Part shown: piece by piece, positions 28,329 to 36,167 of the stretch
How positions within the stretch are numbered: the first letter of the stretch is position 1
Layout: each line of letters starts with the position of its first letter
Origin: Terriglobia bacterium
GTDB taxonomy: Bacteria; Acidobacteriota; Terriglobia; Bryobacterales; UBA6623
DNA length: 64,000 nt
NCBI GenBank assembly: GCA_009841225.1
Contig: VXMF01000002.1
Span: 129,426 to 193,425, forward strand
Direction: 5' to 3'
The notes under the pieces: model-generated
What the model was told of the DNA's origin: nothing
Seen by the model: only the letters and a program-made list of their open reading frames with translations
Databases searched by the model: none
Made by a program: the position numbers and the translations under genes

Positions 28329-29603
28329 TTGAGCGACGATCCCCGAGCCGAGCAGCAGCCGGCGCCCAGCAACGTTCGGCGCACGGTGATGCTGGGGCTG
28401 TTCCTGCTGTCGGTCGTCACTTACCTGGATCGAGTCTGCATCAATTCGGCCGCGCCCGAGATGCAGCGGGACCTAGGGCTGTCCAATGCCCAGTGGGGCA
28501 TGGTGGTGGCCGCGTTCTTGGCCGCGTACGGCCTGTTCGAGGTGCCGGGTGGCTGGTTGGGGGACCGCTTTGGGCCGCGCCTAATCCTGACTCGCATAGT
28601 CGTCTGGTGGTCGGGCTTCACAGCCCTGACCGGCGTTGTGCGCAGCTACCCTCAACTGCTGGTGGTCCGGGCCATGTTCGGGGCGGGCGAGGCCGGCGCG
28701 TATCCCAACGCTTCGTGCGTGGTGTCGCGCTGGTTTCCGCCCCAACAGCGGGCGCGCGCTCAAGGCATCGTGTTCATGGCAAGCCGGCTCGGCGGTGCGC
28801 TCTCGCCTCTGCTGGTGCTGCCACTGATCGCCAACTGGGGCTGGCGCAGCGTATTTTTTGTCTTCAGCGTGCTCGGGGTCGTCTGGGCGGCCTGGTGGTG
28901 GAAGTTTTTCCGCGACTACCCCTCGCAAAAGCCCGGTGTCAATGCCGGGGAGATTGCCATCATCGGAGCGGCGCCGCTCCAGCGCGTGCATGTGCCGCTG
29001 GCAGGCATGCTGCGCAGCGGCAACTTCTGGGCGATCCTCGGCGTGTATCACTTCTTCTGTTACGCGTCCAACTGGTACCTGTTCTGGACGGCCAGCTACC
29101 TGTCGTCGGAGAAGGGCTGGCAGAGTTCAGAACTCGCGGCCTACACGGCGCTGCCGTTCCTGCTTGCCGGCTGCGCCGACTGGCTGAGCGGTTCGCTCAG
29201 CGATCGGCTGGTCGATCGGATCGGGCTAACTTGGGGCCGTCGGATTGTGGGCATGGTAGGGATCGGCATGGCGGGCGCCCTGATCTTGCTCTCACTCGTG
29301 ATTGAAGACCGCATTGCCGCCAGCTTGGTGCTGGCCATGGGCTTTGCAGCCTCCGACGTCATGCTGCCAGTCGCATGGGCCGTTTGCGTCGATGTGGGCC
29401 GCGAGGCATCCGGCAGCGTCAGCGGCGCGATGAACACCGCCGGCCAGATCGGCGGCGTCGTGATGAGCGTCGGGTACGGCGCACTAGTGGACTCCTACGG
29501 CTGGAACCTACCTCTCGGGCTAATCGCCTGCTCGTGCTTCGTGTCAATGCTGCTCTGGCTCAAAGTCGATCCGTCCAAGCCGTTGGCGCGGACGCACGGC
29601 TGA
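28329..29603 (+). CDS. MFS transporter, anion:cation symporter (ExuT/GudP-like)
   Basis: A 424-residue 12-helix transporter of the ACS family. Typical features are TYLDRVCINSAAPEMQ after helix 1, the helix 2-3 loop motif GWLGDRFGPR, and GAGEAGAYPNASCVVSRWFP in helix 4. ACS members import hexuronates, aldonates or related organic anions with protons. The start is a TTG 22 bases after the aldolase stop, consistent with a two-gene transcript. Substrate not determinable, but a sugar acid would fit the neighbours. Confidence 0.9.
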   Translation: MSDDPRAEQQPAPSNVRRTVMLGLFLLSVVTYLDRVCINSAAPEMQRDLGLSNAQWGMVVAAFLAAYGLFEVPGGWLGDRFGPRLILTRIVVWWSGFTALTGVVRSYPQLLVVRAMFGAGEAGAYPNASCVVSRWFPPQQRARAQGIVFMASRLGGALSPLLVLPLIANWGWRSVFFVFSVLGVVWAAWWWKFFRDYPSQKPGVNAGEIAIIGAAPLQRVHVPLAGMLRSGNFWAILGVYHFFCYASNWYLFWTASYLSSEKGWQSSELAAYTALPFLLAGCADWLSGSLSDRLVDRIGLTWGRRIVGMVGIGMAGALILLSLVIEDRIAASLVLAMGFAASDVMLPVAWAVCVDVGREASGSVSGAMNTAGQIGGVVMSVGYGALVDSYGWNLPLGLIACSCFVSMLLWLKVDPSKPLARTHG

Positions 29604-29652
29604 CCCCGGTCCGGTCATTTGGCTGGCCGGGCGCTATGCAACGATAGTCGGG

Positions 29653-30510
29653 ATGTTCAAGACCGTCAAGGACGACGTCTGGGCCTACGACGCCGAGTGG
29701 GTGCCGGACGCCAACGCCGGCCGAGTGCTCTACGAGCTGCCACAGGACATGCCCGAGGCGGAAGTCATCGAGCACATGTGGCACCAGAATGGCGCGAGCG
29801 AGGAGAACCCCCGGCCATTCCTCAAGCTCGTGCTTTGCCGGGTGGTCTCGATCGCCTTTGTTCGCCGCAAGCGTGATCGCTACGGCGAAATCACCCTCGA
29901 TCTCCGCTCCCGCCCCAAGACTCCAGCCAGCTTGGAAGACTGCGACGAAGCGGCTATCCTTGGCGGTTTCTTAGACAGCGTCGGCAAGTTCCGGCCGCAA
30001 CTGGTCGGATTCAACTCGGCGGGGTCGGACCTGCGGATCTTCATTCAGCGTGGCATCGTTCGCGGGATCCAAGCGGATAAGTTCTGCCAACGGCCGGACA
30101 AGCCGTGGGAGGGCGTGGACTACTTCGCAAGGGACAGCGAGTGGAACGTCGACTTGATCAATGTCATCGGCGGCTGGGGCAAGGCTCAGCCAAGCCTCAA
30201 CGAACTCGCCCGCCAGTCAGGCATCCCATGCAAGATCGGCGGTGCCGACGGCGGCAGCACCGCCACCCAGTGGCTGGCCAGCGATATCGACGGAATCGTA
30301 AAGTACAACGAGCAAGATGCGCTGAGCACGTTTCTACTCTGGTTGCGAACCGCATTTTTCGCCGGGCATTTGACCGCGCAACAATACCAAGACGAGCAGA
30401 AGCTGTTGCGCAAGATGGTCGAAGAACGCGCCTCTACGCCCGACAACGAACACCTAGCCGAGTATCTCGAAGAGTGGGACCGCCTCCGACGCCGCCCCAC
30501 GAGCACGTAG
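29653..30510 (+). CDS. 3'-5' exonuclease, PolB-exonuclease-like
   Basis: A 285-residue DnaQ-fold nuclease of the predicted PolB-exonuclease-like group. The three exonuclease motifs are visible: Exo I AYDAEWVP (D13, E15), Exo II LVGFNSAGSDLRIF and Exo III KYNEQDALSTFLLW (Tyr-x3-Asp). PSLNELARQSGIPCK between motifs II and III also fits. It has no polymerase domain and would trim DNA or RNA 3' ends, perhaps in repair. The stop lies 10 bases from the end of the convergent RNase J gene. Confidence 0.88.
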   Translation: MFKTVKDDVWAYDAEWVPDANAGRVLYELPQDMPEAEVIEHMWHQNGASEENPRPFLKLVLCRVVSIAFVRRKRDRYGEITLDLRSRPKTPASLEDCDEAAILGGFLDSVGKFRPQLVGFNSAGSDLRIFIQRGIVRGIQADKFCQRPDKPWEGVDYFARDSEWNVDLINVIGGWGKAQPSLNELARQSGIPCKIGGADGGSTATQWLASDIDGIVKYNEQDALSTFLLWLRTAFFAGHLTAQQYQDEQKLLRKMVEERASTPDNEHLAEYLEEWDRLRRRPTST

Positions 30511-30520
30511 GCTCCGCAGG

Positions 30521-32197
30521 TCAGCCTTCCAAGACCACTGGGACGATCAGCGGCTGGCTCTGACGCGAGGTCTTGCGGGCCAGGTAGCGCCGGAACTCGT
30601 CCCGGATCTTGTCCTCCATCAGCGCCACATCCAGCCGTTCTTCCGCGCTGCTGGACCGCACCGCGTCGCTGATGATCGCCTGTGCTCCGCCCAGCATCGC
30701 CTCGGACCCCTCCGAGACGACAAATCCGCGATCCAGGATCTCGATGTCCACGGCCTTGCCAGTGCGTTCGTCGATCGTGACCACCGGAACGATCACTCCG
30801 AACTCAGACAGACGCCGCCTGTCGCGCAGCGCGCCGTCATGAATGACCTCGCTGCGCGTGCCTGTGTCGATCAGCCGGTGGCCGACCGGCACCTTGTCAG
30901 GCAGCACGCGAGCCCCGAACTCGTCCAGTTGCAGCACGTTGCCATTCTCGAGGATGAACGAGTCCTGCAGATCGTCTCCCCGGACTTGCATCGCCAGCGA
31001 GCGGTGCTGCGCCAGCTGCCTGTATTCGCCGTGGATCGGCACGAAGTAGCGCGGCCGGACGAGATTGAGGATCAGCTTCAGCTCCTCGCGACAGGGGTGG
31101 CCGGAAACATGCAAGCCCGGGCACACATCGCCGTAGAGCACCTTCGCGCCGCGACGGTACAGGTGGTCGATCACCTTGAAGATCGCGCTCTCGTTCCCGG
31201 GAATCATCTTGGCGCTGAAGGCCACGATGTCGCCGTCTTCAATGTCGACCAGATTGTGCTGGCCGACGGCGGCACGAGTCAGCGAAGAACGCGGCTCGCC
31301 CTGCGAGCCGGCAATGATGGTGGCGCGGTCGTGCCGCGGGTGGGACTCAAGGTCAGACGGTTCGAGCAACGTTCCCGGCGGGATCCGCAGGATGCCGAGA
31401 TCCATGGCGATGTTGCAGGCGCTATCGAGGCTCCTGCCCACCAGCGCGACCTTGCGGCGGTGCTCAACCGCTCGATCCACGATCTGCTGCACCCGGTGGA
31501 TGGCCGAGGAGAAGCACGTGAAGAACAGGGCCTGCTCGGCCTTGAGGAAGATGTCGTCAAGCACGGGGCCGACCGCCTGTTCCGACGCGCTGAAGCCCGG
31601 CACGTCGGCGTTGGTCGAGTCAGCCAGCAGCAGCAACACGCCGCGCTTGCCATACTCGGCGAACTGCTCGAAGTCGAAGGTCCGCCCGTCGAGCGGAGTC
31701 TGGTCAATCTTGAAGTCGCCGGTATGCAGCAGCAAGCCCTGCGGCGTGGAGATCGCCAAGGCAAGGCATTGCGCCGTGCTGTGGGTTACGTGAACGCCTT
31801 CGATTGTGAAGCAGCCCAGCCTGATCTCTTCCCGCGCGGTGATCGTAGTTAGGCTGGGCGGCTTGAGCAGGGTGAATTCGGAGATCTGCTTGCGCACCAT
31901 CCCCAGCGTGAACGCGGTGCCGTAGATCGGCACATCATCGATTTGCTCGAGCAAGTATGGCACGCCGCCGATATGGTCCAAGTGACCGTGCGTTAGTACC
32001 AGCCCGCGCAGTTTGTCGCGCTGGTCAAGTACGTACGTCAGGTCGGGGACGATCGCGTCGATTCCGTGGTGCTCCGCACTCGGGAAAAGCACGCCGGCGT
32101 CGATCAGGATCATGTCATCGCCAGACTCCACGGCGAGCATGTTCATGCCGAACTCGCCGAGGCCGCCCAGCGGAACGATTCTTACTTCTTCGCTCAA
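30521..32197 (-). CDS. rnj: Ribonuclease J
   Basis: A 558-residue metallo-beta-lactamase/beta-CASP ribonuclease. The metal-binding motif is THGHLDHIGG (H70, H72, D74, H75), with HTGDFKID and the beta-CASP landmarks GRSLDSACNIAMDLG and HVSGHPCREELKLIL. RNase J performs 5'-3' exonucleolytic and endonucleolytic RNA decay and 5' maturation. Translation appears to begin at a TTG (32195-32197) behind GCAGGAT. It is the last gene of a minus-strand cluster with an AtuA-like small protein and a radical SAM protein. No RNase E is visible, so RNase J may be the main decay nuclease. Confidence 0.94.
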   Translation of the reverse strand: MSEEVRIVPLGGLGEFGMNMLAVESGDDMILIDAGVLFPSAEHHGIDAIVPDLTYVLDQRDKLRGLVLTHGHLDHIGGVPYLLEQIDDVPIYGTAFTLGMVRKQISEFTLLKPPSLTTITAREEIRLGCFTIEGVHVTHSTAQCLALAISTPQGLLLHTGDFKIDQTPLDGRTFDFEQFAEYGKRGVLLLLADSTNADVPGFSASEQAVGPVLDDIFLKAEQALFFTCFSSAIHRVQQIVDRAVEHRRKVALVGRSLDSACNIAMDLGILRIPPGTLLEPSDLESHPRHDRATIIAGSQGEPRSSLTRAAVGQHNLVDIEDGDIVAFSAKMIPGNESAIFKVIDHLYRRGAKVLYGDVCPGLHVSGHPCREELKLILNLVRPRYFVPIHGEYRQLAQHRSLAMQVRGDDLQDSFILENGNVLQLDEFGARVLPDKVPVGHRLIDTGTRSEVIHDGALRDRRRLSEFGVIVPVVTIDERTGKAVDIEILDRGFVVSEGSEAMLGGAQAIISDAVRSSSAEERLDVALMEDKIRDEFRRYLARKTSRQSQPLIVPVVLEG

Positions 32198-32254
32198 GTC
32201 AGATCCTGCACTTCAACCCACGCTATCACAGCACCCGGCGCCGGGCCGGGCGGC

Positions 32255-32584
32255 TCAGAGTTCGTCCGGAGACACGTCTACTTCCATCCTTAGCAATGCA
32301 GCCCCCAGTGTCTTGCCTTGCGCGTCCACGCGCAATGAAAGCGTGCCGCCGCCGCCCAGCGCTCCGTGCAGGAGAAAGTTCAACGCGCCGATATTGGGCA
32401 GTTCAAAGCGCTCGACCGGTCCGGTGCAGAGGCTGCCAAAATGCTGCTTTACTCGTTCCGCCGTTACCTCGCGCAGCAACACTGGATAGTGTTCTGGCTT
32501 GCGAGCGATCAGCCCCACGTTTGCCGTATCGCCCTTGTCGCCGGACCGCGCATGGGCGATCTCTATCAAGCGCACTCGCACCAC
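32255..32584 (-). CDS. AtuA-like small protein
   Basis: A 109-residue protein matching the ferredoxin-fold C-terminal domain of AtuA/DUF1446 proteins: EIAHARSGDKGDTANVGLIAR at the start, then FELPNIGALNFLLHGALGGGGT and LSLRVDAQGKTLGAALLRM. In most genomes this domain is fused to, or encoded beside, the large DUF1446 domain involved in acyclic terpene or related catabolism, but no such partner is near here. It lies between radical SAM and RNase J genes with 43- and 57-base gaps, so it is probably co-transcribed with them. Function unknown. Confidence 0.85.
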   Translation of the reverse strand: MVRVRLIEIAHARSGDKGDTANVGLIARKPEHYPVLLREVTAERVKQHFGSLCTGPVERFELPNIGALNFLLHGALGGGGTLSLRVDAQGKTLGAALLRMEVDVSPDEL

Positions 32585-32627
32585 CCGATTCTACCCAGCG
32601 GCACAGTCTGCCGAACAACCGGGCGCC

Positions 32628-33509
32628 TCACGCCGCCAACATGCGAAAGCCAGCCGTGCCCTCCCCGAACTGCCTGCCCGCCGCCTCGACGCGCGATCGG
32701 ATCGCGGAGATGGCTCGGGCCTGAAAGTCGGACCGGTGCCATTGCTCGTACCCATTCGCCTCGCTGACGCGCAGCCCTTCGGGCCTTGTGGTCGCCCCCC
32801 TCGGCTTGCCTTCCCGGTTGTGCAGCGGATCGGCGATCACTCCATGGCTGGTGACCTCCAGAGCCGACTCGGCCAGAGCGGCTGGATCGCACGGCAGCAG
32901 GGGGGCCAGAGTGCAATACACCGCGATTCCCGCCTCGGAGAGGCGGCTGATGACTCGCAGCCTCTCTTGGATCGAGTCGCAGTGCGGTTCGTAGAGCCGG
33001 CGCACCTCGTCGCGGTCCGTCGTGACGGAGAAACTCACCCGCAGCCGCGTGCGGCGGGACAGTTCTATCAGCAGTTCGAGATCGCGCAGGATCAGTGAGC
33101 CCCGCGTCTGTAACGCGAAGACGGCGGGCGGCTGGCTGCACAGGCAGTCCAAGATGTCCGGCATCAGCCGTGCCTGCGCCTCGGCCGGTTGGTAGGGATC
33201 CACCAGCGGCGAGCAGTATATGCGTTGCGATTGGGCGAGCTGTCGCCCCAGCAGTTCAGCAGCATTCGTCTTGAAAGTCGTATGGCGGCCCCAGTGCAGC
33301 CAGTCAGCCGGCTTGAGCCCGCCGAAGATGCGCAGCGTCGGCACGTAGCAGTAGGTGCAGCCGAAGAGGCAGTTCCGGGCCGGTGTCAGGGAGTGCGTGA
33401 AACCGGCCGTCGCTATGAACCCACTCGTTGGGCTCAGAATGCTGCTCGCTCGCAGCGAGCGGACGGGCTGGCCTGCCTCTAGTGTGTCGTTCTGGTCGAT
33501 TTGCGGCAT
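32628..33509 (-). CDS. SPL-family radical SAM protein
   Basis: A 293-residue radical SAM protein with the cluster-binding CxxxCxxC at residues 47-54 (NCLFGCTYCYVP). Following segments such as YCSPLVDPYQPAE, ALQTRGSLILRDLELL, FSVTTDRDEVRRLYEP and SLAPLL-type substrate-channel sequence are those of the spore-photoproduct-lyase-like (PA0069/SplB-related) family. Close relatives are uncharacterised, and a nucleic-acid-repair role is possible. It is the first gene of the cluster that ends with RNase J. Confidence 0.85.
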   Translation of the reverse strand: MPQIDQNDTLEAGQPVRSLRASSILSPTSGFIATAGFTHSLTPARNCLFGCTYCYVPTLRIFGGLKPADWLHWGRHTTFKTNAAELLGRQLAQSQRIYCSPLVDPYQPAEAQARLMPDILDCLCSQPPAVFALQTRGSLILRDLELLIELSRRTRLRVSFSVTTDRDEVRRLYEPHCDSIQERLRVISRLSEAGIAVYCTLAPLLPCDPAALAESALEVTSHGVIADPLHNREGKPRGATTRPEGLRVSEANGYEQWHRSDFQARAISAIRSRVEAAGRQFGEGTAGFRMLAA

Positions 33510-33610
33510 TGTGACGGCGACAGCAGCGGAGCAACCGATCCAGAGGCCCGCATTGATTCGACATTGCTACCACGCAAGGGTAACAATAGAAATGGTCGCT
33601 TGTTCCCCGC

Positions 33611-34432
33611 ATGCCCGAAGTCGACAGCCCCCGTACAGACTCTCAGGGGCAGGCCGCGCCACCTTCCCACGAAGCCCTGGAAGCCTTGGCGCACAGTTCC
33701 GACCGTGAATCGCTCAAGCAGATCCTGACCAAGCCACTCACGCTGGTCGCGCTGGGCCTCGGACTGGCAGTCATCGGCCTGGTGTTCTTCCTCCAGCAGG
33801 CTCCCAGCGTGCTGACTCTGGAAATACCCGAAGTGCGCTTCGAACTCTTGCCGAACGAAGGGGTTACCGAGGGTGTCCCGATCGCCATCCGCATGGGGCA
33901 GCTGATGCTCTTTCAAATCAGCGACCCTGTCGCAGGCGCCGCGGGGGCCGCTCGGGCCAAGCAGGTCGTCGCAAGCCTAAACCAAGCTCTAGACGAGTTG
34001 GTCGCCAATCCGCCGCGGGTCATTACGATCCAGACGGGCAGCAGCGAGGGACTGCCGACGATCGTCCAGAAGGAGTTCACCGACTCGCCAGAATCTCTCG
34101 AGATCGTCAGCGTAACCGCCGACGACATGACGCTGGCCAAGACCGACGACGCAAAGCTGCTCGCGCGTATCTGGGCGGAGCGGCTCACCGATGCCATGCG
34201 GCTGCTGATCTTTGGCGAGCCGCCGGAGTTTTCCCGCGACTCGTCCTTCGGCCGCGCGCTCGACACCCTGTATGTAAACGCCGCTGCCGAAGCGGGCGCA
34301 TTGACCACCGACGCGTTGAACGAGGCGTTCGAAGAACTGCCCCTCAACTTGCAAAGGGCCCTGACCGAAGACCCGCCCGAGCCCCCTGCGGCCGATGCCC
34401 TGCAGGAAGTAGTTTCGGAAGGCGAGAGCTAG
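33611..34432 (+). CDS. Single-pass membrane protein of unknown function
   Basis: A 273-residue protein with a cytoplasmic N-terminus, one membrane helix (LTLVALGLGLAVIGLVFFL, about residues 43-62) and a 190-residue external domain. The segment around ARAKQVVASLNQALDELV and KTDDAKLLARIWAERLTDAMRLLI resembles the extramembrane sensor domain found in some large mechanosensitive channels, where it is followed by a pore. Here the pore is missing. The C-terminus is acidic and proline-rich. Its last codons overlap the convergent murJ gene by 4 bases. I cannot assign a function. Confidence 0.72.
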   Translation: MPEVDSPRTDSQGQAAPPSHEALEALAHSSDRESLKQILTKPLTLVALGLGLAVIGLVFFLQQAPSVLTLEIPEVRFELLPNEGVTEGVPIAIRMGQLMLFQISDPVAGAAGAARAKQVVASLNQALDELVANPPRVITIQTGSSEGLPTIVQKEFTDSPESLEIVSVTADDMTLAKTDDAKLLARIWAERLTDAMRLLIFGEPPEFSRDSSFGRALDTLYVNAAAEAGALTTDALNEAFEELPLNLQRALTEDPPEPPAADALQEVVSEGES

Positions 34433-36069
34433 CCGCTCGGCTTGGCAGGCCGAACTAAGCGGCCCATGATCGCGCTACGGGCCAACTCCAATTCCGGCAA
34501 GCGCAGCAATCGGCACAGCCAATAGATCAGCCCCACACCGACCGGAACCGTTACAAGCAGTGCTGCCAAGCGGCCCGTGAACGTGCCCGGCCCCAAGGCT
34601 GCTTCGATGAAGCGTGCGCAAATCCAGCAGCACGCTCCCATCACGGCAGAGGCGGCGCCGATCTTGATTCCCCCGCGCAACAGCCGACTGCCTCCGACTC
34701 CGCCGAGCCGCGATCGCATGAACACAAACAGCAGGATCGAATTCAGCGTCGCCACCAAGGACGTCGATAGTGCTAATGCCCAGTGCCCCCAGCCGAGGAT
34801 TTGGATGTACACGAAGTTCAGGGTGTAGTTCAGGGCGATGGAGAACACCGAGACCATCATTGGGATCCGCACGTTGTTCAGTGCGTAAAAGGCGGGTGCG
34901 AGCACCTTCGTGGACGCGTAACCGACTAGGCCTAGGCAATAGAAGGCCAAGGCCAAGGCAGTTTGCTCGGTGTCGGACGCGGCGAACTGTCCGCGCTCGT
35001 AGACGACCCCGATCAAGGGCTGGCTCAACACTAGTAGGCCGACTGTAGAGGGAATCGTCAACAAGAACACCAGCCCCAGAGACCGCGAGAGCGTGTCCCG
35101 GAACTCGTCAAAGCGTCCCGCTCCGGCTTCGCGCGAGATGACCGGCAAGGTGGCAGCTGCGACAGCAACACCGAACAAGCCTAGCGGGAGCTGCATGAAG
35201 CGAAACGCGTAGCCCAGCCAAGAAACCGGCCCGTTGATGATCTCTCCAGACGCATCCGCGAGGCGCGAAGCAAAGACAGAGTTCACCATGACATTGATCT
35301 GTACAGCGGCGGCCCCGATAGTGGCGGGCCCCATCAAGCGCAACACTTGGCGCACTCCGGGATCCCGCACTGCCACGTCTAGGCGGAAGCGCAGGCCGGT
35401 CAGGCGCAGGCTCGGAACCTGGCAGCCGTACTGCACTGCACCTCCCAGCAGCGTGCCGAGCGCCATTCCCACGATCGGCTCGAACCCGAGTTCCGGGCCG
35501 AGCACGAACCCTAGGAGCAGGCCGATGCCCACGGAGGTGAGGTTGGAGAGTGTTGAGGCCAGCGCGGGGATCCCGAACTTGCCGTGCGAGTTCAACACGC
35601 CCATGGCCTTGGCTGCTAGGACGACGAACAGCAGGAACGGCATCATGATCCGCGTCAGCAGCACGGTCAGCTCGAACTTCCCCTCAATCGCCGAGTAGCC
35701 CGGGAAGAGGCGCTGCACGATGCTCGGGGCAAAGACGGCACCCGCCACACAGACCACGGCGACCGCCGGGACCAGCAGCGTAGCGAGGCGATTGGAAAGC
35801 GAGTTGGCCTGCTTGGCGCCCTCTTCGGACAGCGCCTGTGAATACGTCGTTACGAAAGCGGACGAGAGGGCTCCCTCGGCCAGGAGGTCGCGCAGCAAGT
35901 TCGGGATCCGGTAGGCCGCGACGAACGCGTCGTAGACCATACCGGCGCCAAACAGGCCCGCGAACGTGATTTCCCGTACCAAGCCGGTGATCCGGCTGAG
36001 AAACACGGCCAGGCTGACCACGCCCGCCTTGCGTACGACTTGAGCGTGGCCGGACTCGGAATCGGGCAC
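34429..36069 (-). CDS. murJ: Lipid II flippase MurJ
   Basis: A 546-residue MOP-superfamily membrane protein with about 14 helices. The N-terminal signature is intact: SLAVFLSRITGLVREITFAGLFG, DAFVAAYRIPNLLRDLLAEGALSSAFV. The arginines in helix 1-2 needed for lipid II transport are present. MurJ flips lipid II across the inner membrane for peptidoglycan synthesis. Translation starts at a GTG (36067-36069). It appears monocistronic. Confidence 0.94.
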   Translation of the reverse strand: MPDSESGHAQVVRKAGVVSLAVFLSRITGLVREITFAGLFGAGMVYDAFVAAYRIPNLLRDLLAEGALSSAFVTTYSQALSEEGAKQANSLSNRLATLLVPAVAVVCVAGAVFAPSIVQRLFPGYSAIEGKFELTVLLTRIMMPFLLFVVLAAKAMGVLNSHGKFGIPALASTLSNLTSVGIGLLLGFVLGPELGFEPIVGMALGTLLGGAVQYGCQVPSLRLTGLRFRLDVAVRDPGVRQVLRLMGPATIGAAAVQINVMVNSVFASRLADASGEIINGPVSWLGYAFRFMQLPLGLFGVAVAAATLPVISREAGAGRFDEFRDTLSRSLGLVFLLTIPSTVGLLVLSQPLIGVVYERGQFAASDTEQTALALAFYCLGLVGYASTKVLAPAFYALNNVRIPMMVSVFSIALNYTLNFVYIQILGWGHWALALSTSLVATLNSILLFVFMRSRLGGVGGSRLLRGGIKIGAASAVMGACCWICARFIEAALGPGTFTGRLAALLVTVPVGVGLIYWLCRLLRLPELELARSAIMGRLVRPAKPSG

Positions 36070-36167
36070 AGAACTACAGCAACCACGCGCAGGCCCGGAG
36101 CCGCGCCCGCGGGCACGAGGTCGGCGGAGAAAGCACTAGCCTATCACCGCCGAACAACGCCGCCCGG

